DNA of 64,000 nucleotides from positions 1,302,001 to 1,366,000 of the forward strand of contig NZ_CP045309.1 in assembly GCF_009671205.1 (NCBI RefSeq), given 5' to 3'. The stretch is from Micromonospora terminaliae. Its GTDB lineage: Bacteria > Actinomycetota > Actinomycetes > Mycobacteriales > Micromonosporaceae. Below the pieces are notes generated by a model, which saw only the letters and a list, made by a program, of their open reading frames with translations, did no database searches and was not told the origin of the DNA. Made by a program: the position numbers and the translations under genes. Shown one piece after another: positions 57,201 to 64,000 of the stretch; the first letter of the stretch is position 1, and every line of letters starts with the position of its first letter.

Positions 57201-57402
57201 GCGGCAACTCGCTGCGCGGCATGCGGGCGATGGCCCGGATCCGCGCCGAGGTGGACGTCGACCTGCCCATGCGGGCGCTGTTCAGCAGCCCCGTGGTGGC
57301 GGACCTGGCCGCCCAGATCGAGCAGCGGATCGCCGCGGAACTCGACGGGCTCTCCGACACCGAGGTCGCCGCGCTGCTCGCGGCGGAAGAGGAAAGCAGC
57401 TG

Positions 57403-57403
<1 letters not shown>
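54284..57403 (+). CDS. NRPS module: condensation - adenylation (Asn) - carrier
   Basis: This 1039-residue module has a C domain (about residues 5-440), A3 (about 460-960) and T5 (Ser976 in TLGGNSL). The A3 code by position reads D-L-T-K-V-G-E-V-G-K (Asp643 in SFDLTV, then [23 protein letters not shown]), matching the known Asn code D-L-T-K-L-G-E-V-G-K except at one position. The C-domain motif is HHAVFDS (His139, Asp143), with Ser in place of the final Gly. It should join the ketide from the PKS module to Asn, which the SyrP-like enzyme may hydroxylate. It overlaps the next gene by one base (TGATG). Confidence 0.94.
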
Positions 57404-62901
<5,498 letters not shown>

Positions 62902-62907
62902 GCCGGC

Positions 62908-62937
62908 GGGGGCCTCCGGCGGCAACCGGAGGCCCCC
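62908..62937. terminator. Bidirectional terminator at the end of the NRPS operon
   Basis: A perfect 12-bp stem (62908-62919 with 62926-62937) with a 6-base loop fills the 40-base gap between the convergent stops of the NRPS-MFS gene and the serpin-like gene. It marks the end of the operon. Confidence 0.8.
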
Positions 62938-62941
62938 ACGC

Positions 62942-64000
62942 TCACCACTGCTCCGGCGGGTCGGCGACCTCGTCCTCGGGCAGCTCGGCCGGCTCGGCCA
63001 CCCACGCCGAGTAGGCCGGCAGCCCGTGCCACGGCCCGCCCGCCTCGTCGGTGGCCACCGCCACCACCGCGTACGGGTGCCCGAACCGCAGCTCCGCGAT
63101 CCGGGCGATGCCCTCCGGCGGCAGCCCGGCGGCCACCCCGAACGCGGTCACCGCGGCGGCCTCGAAGCCGTACCGCCCGAACCGCGCCACCGCCGACTGG
63201 ACCGCCTCGAACGGCGGCTCCGCCAGACCGAGCAGCGCGCCCAGCGCCCGGGCGGCCCCGTCGAAGCCGAACCCGGCCGGGGTCAGGTCGTGCCGGCTCT
63301 CCGCCGACCAGCAGGGCAGCACCGCCGTGGCCCGCTCCTCCCGGCCGTCGGCGGCGAAGGTCCGCGTCGGCTTCTCCCGCACCGTCCACAGCGGCGTCTC
63401 GCCCAGCGGCAGGTCGAACAGCGACCGCCGGCAAGGCTCCATCCCGTCCGGCGCGGTGGCCGCCGTCGCGGCGAGGTCCTGTGCGGCGGCCAGCACGTCC
63501 GCCGCCGGCACGTCCGGCGCGGCGGCCACCGACACCACCAGCAGCCCGGCGCCGCCCTCCGCGGGCTGTGCCGGCGCGGCGTGCACCGCCACGTCGCCGG
63601 CCCGGTCCGTGGTCGCCACCCAGCAGCGGTGTCCCCACGGCGGCGTCCGCAGCACCCGCCGCAGCCGTCCCGCCCAGGCGCTGCCGGCCCCCAGCTCACC
63701 GGCCGGCGCCACCTGGAACGGGTCGGCCCAGGACACGCGGGTGGCCAGTGCGCTGGCCAGGATCAGCAGGGTGTCCCGCGCGACGGTGACCGGGAATTGT
63801 TCGATGAGGCCGCCGGTGCGCTCCCGCGCCCAGGCGTCCAGCGCCGCCTGGTCGGGCAGCGGGCCTCGCTCGGTGCGCTCGGGCAGGCCGGCCCGCCAGG
63901 CGCCCAGCTGCTCGAAGGGGGTCCGCTCCCACAGCGCCGTGGCCGCGCCGACCAGCGGGTGCGGCTCGGCGAGCAGCGCGCGGGCCGCCGCGGCGGCGTC
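62942..64000 (-). CDS. Serpin-like protein, N-terminus cut by window end
   Basis: The frame is open to the window edge, giving at least 352 residues; an internal GTG at 63736 is not the true start because coding-like sequence continues beyond it (GGLIEQFPVTVARDTLLILASALATRVSWADPF across that point). That segment matches the serpin strand/helix box (VLxNAxxFxxxWxxPF). The late FEAAAVTAFG resembles the reactive-loop hinge, and the end FGHPYAVVAVAT the terminal serpin strand. Bacterial serpins inhibit proteases, but an intact inhibitory loop is not certain. It converges on the NRPS operon and has no obvious part in it. Confidence 0.65.
   Translation of the reverse strand, partial: DAAAAARALLAEPHPLVGAATALWERTPFEQLGAWRAGLPERTERGPLPDQAALDAWARERTGGLIEQFPVTVARDTLLILASALATRVSWADPFQVAPAGELGAGSAWAGRLRRVLRTPPWGHRCWVATTDRAGDVAVHAAPAQPAEGGAGLLVVSVAAAPDVPAADVLAAAQDLAATAATAPDGMEPCRRSLFDLPLGETPLWTVREKPTRTFAADGREERATAVLPCWSAESRHDLTPAGFGFDGAARALGALLGLAEPPFEAVQSAVARFGRYGFEAAAVTAFGVAAGLPPEGIARIAELRFGHPYAVVAVATDEAGGPWHGLPAYSAWVAEPAELPEDEVADPPEQW

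Noticed and set aside
63696..63932. A 78-residue minus-strand frame at the window end
   Set aside because: It is out of frame with the serpin-like gene, whose own frame is open to the edge and reads as a real protein.

Overview
The window is very GC-rich actinomycete chromosome and fits a Micromonospora-like member of the Micromonosporaceae. The signs are strong G/C bias at third codon positions, frequent GTG starts, several leaderless-looking promoters (TANNNT six or seven bases before the start codon), a type VII secretion EccB protein, a ricin-type xylanase, and a large NRPS/PKS locus. I see no rRNA, tRNA, CRISPR array, insertion sequence or phage gene. The taxonomic call is inference.

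Bases 1-13876 are a mosaic of small transcription units. They encode an AAA+ ATPase, an acyl-CoA dehydrogenase, a secreted GH10 xylanase with a CBM13, two small SAM methyltransferases, a SnoaL-like protein, a GNAT acetyltransferase, an AlkZ-like winged-helix protein, an alpha/beta hydrolase, a fatty-acyl-CoA ligase, a 58-residue membrane protein, a spermidine-synthase-like enzyme and a zinc alcohol dehydrogenase. Bases 13815-18224 form a reactive-sulfur locus: persulfide dioxygenase-rhodanese fusion, rhodanese-DUF2892 protein, TauE/SafE exporter, CstR-like repressor, DUF302 protein and thioredoxin. Four C5G5-type palindromes with TA ends, one per promoter, tie these genes into one regulon.

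Bases 18368-34886 hold an orphan EccB, a methyltransferase, a PAP2 phosphatase, and a divergent carbohydrate locus (binding protein plus two permeases facing a dehydrogenase, TIM-barrel isomerase and GH63-like hydrolase). They also hold a CBS-BON protein, a molybdopterin oxidoreductase, a Nudix hydrolase, a MocR regulator facing an MFS pump across two identical 17-bp palindromes, and a DUF2267 protein.

Bases about 35152-62901 are the highlight: one co-directional, mostly overlapping NRPS/PKS operon with an unusual parts list. In order it encodes A-T-KS (AT excised, no ACP); a thioesterase fused to a LanB-type (lantibiotic dehydratase N-terminal) domain; a second stand-alone LanB-type protein; A-T-C-T; KS-AT-KR-DH-T; a SyrP-like Fe(II)/2-oxoglutarate hydroxylase; an MbtH-like protein; C-A-T with an asparagine code; and C-A-T-TE-MFS with a serine code, a cysteine-nucleophile thioesterase and a fused membrane transporter. 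By colinearity the product should end in an (unsaturated) ketide, (beta-hydroxy)Asn, Ser, released by a Cys-type TE of the kind known to make strained rings. The LanB-like pair has neither an elimination domain nor an evident precursor peptide, so a tRNA-dependent step acting on carrier-bound intermediates is the interesting hypothesis. Downstream, facing the cluster, is a serpin-like gene cut by the window end.
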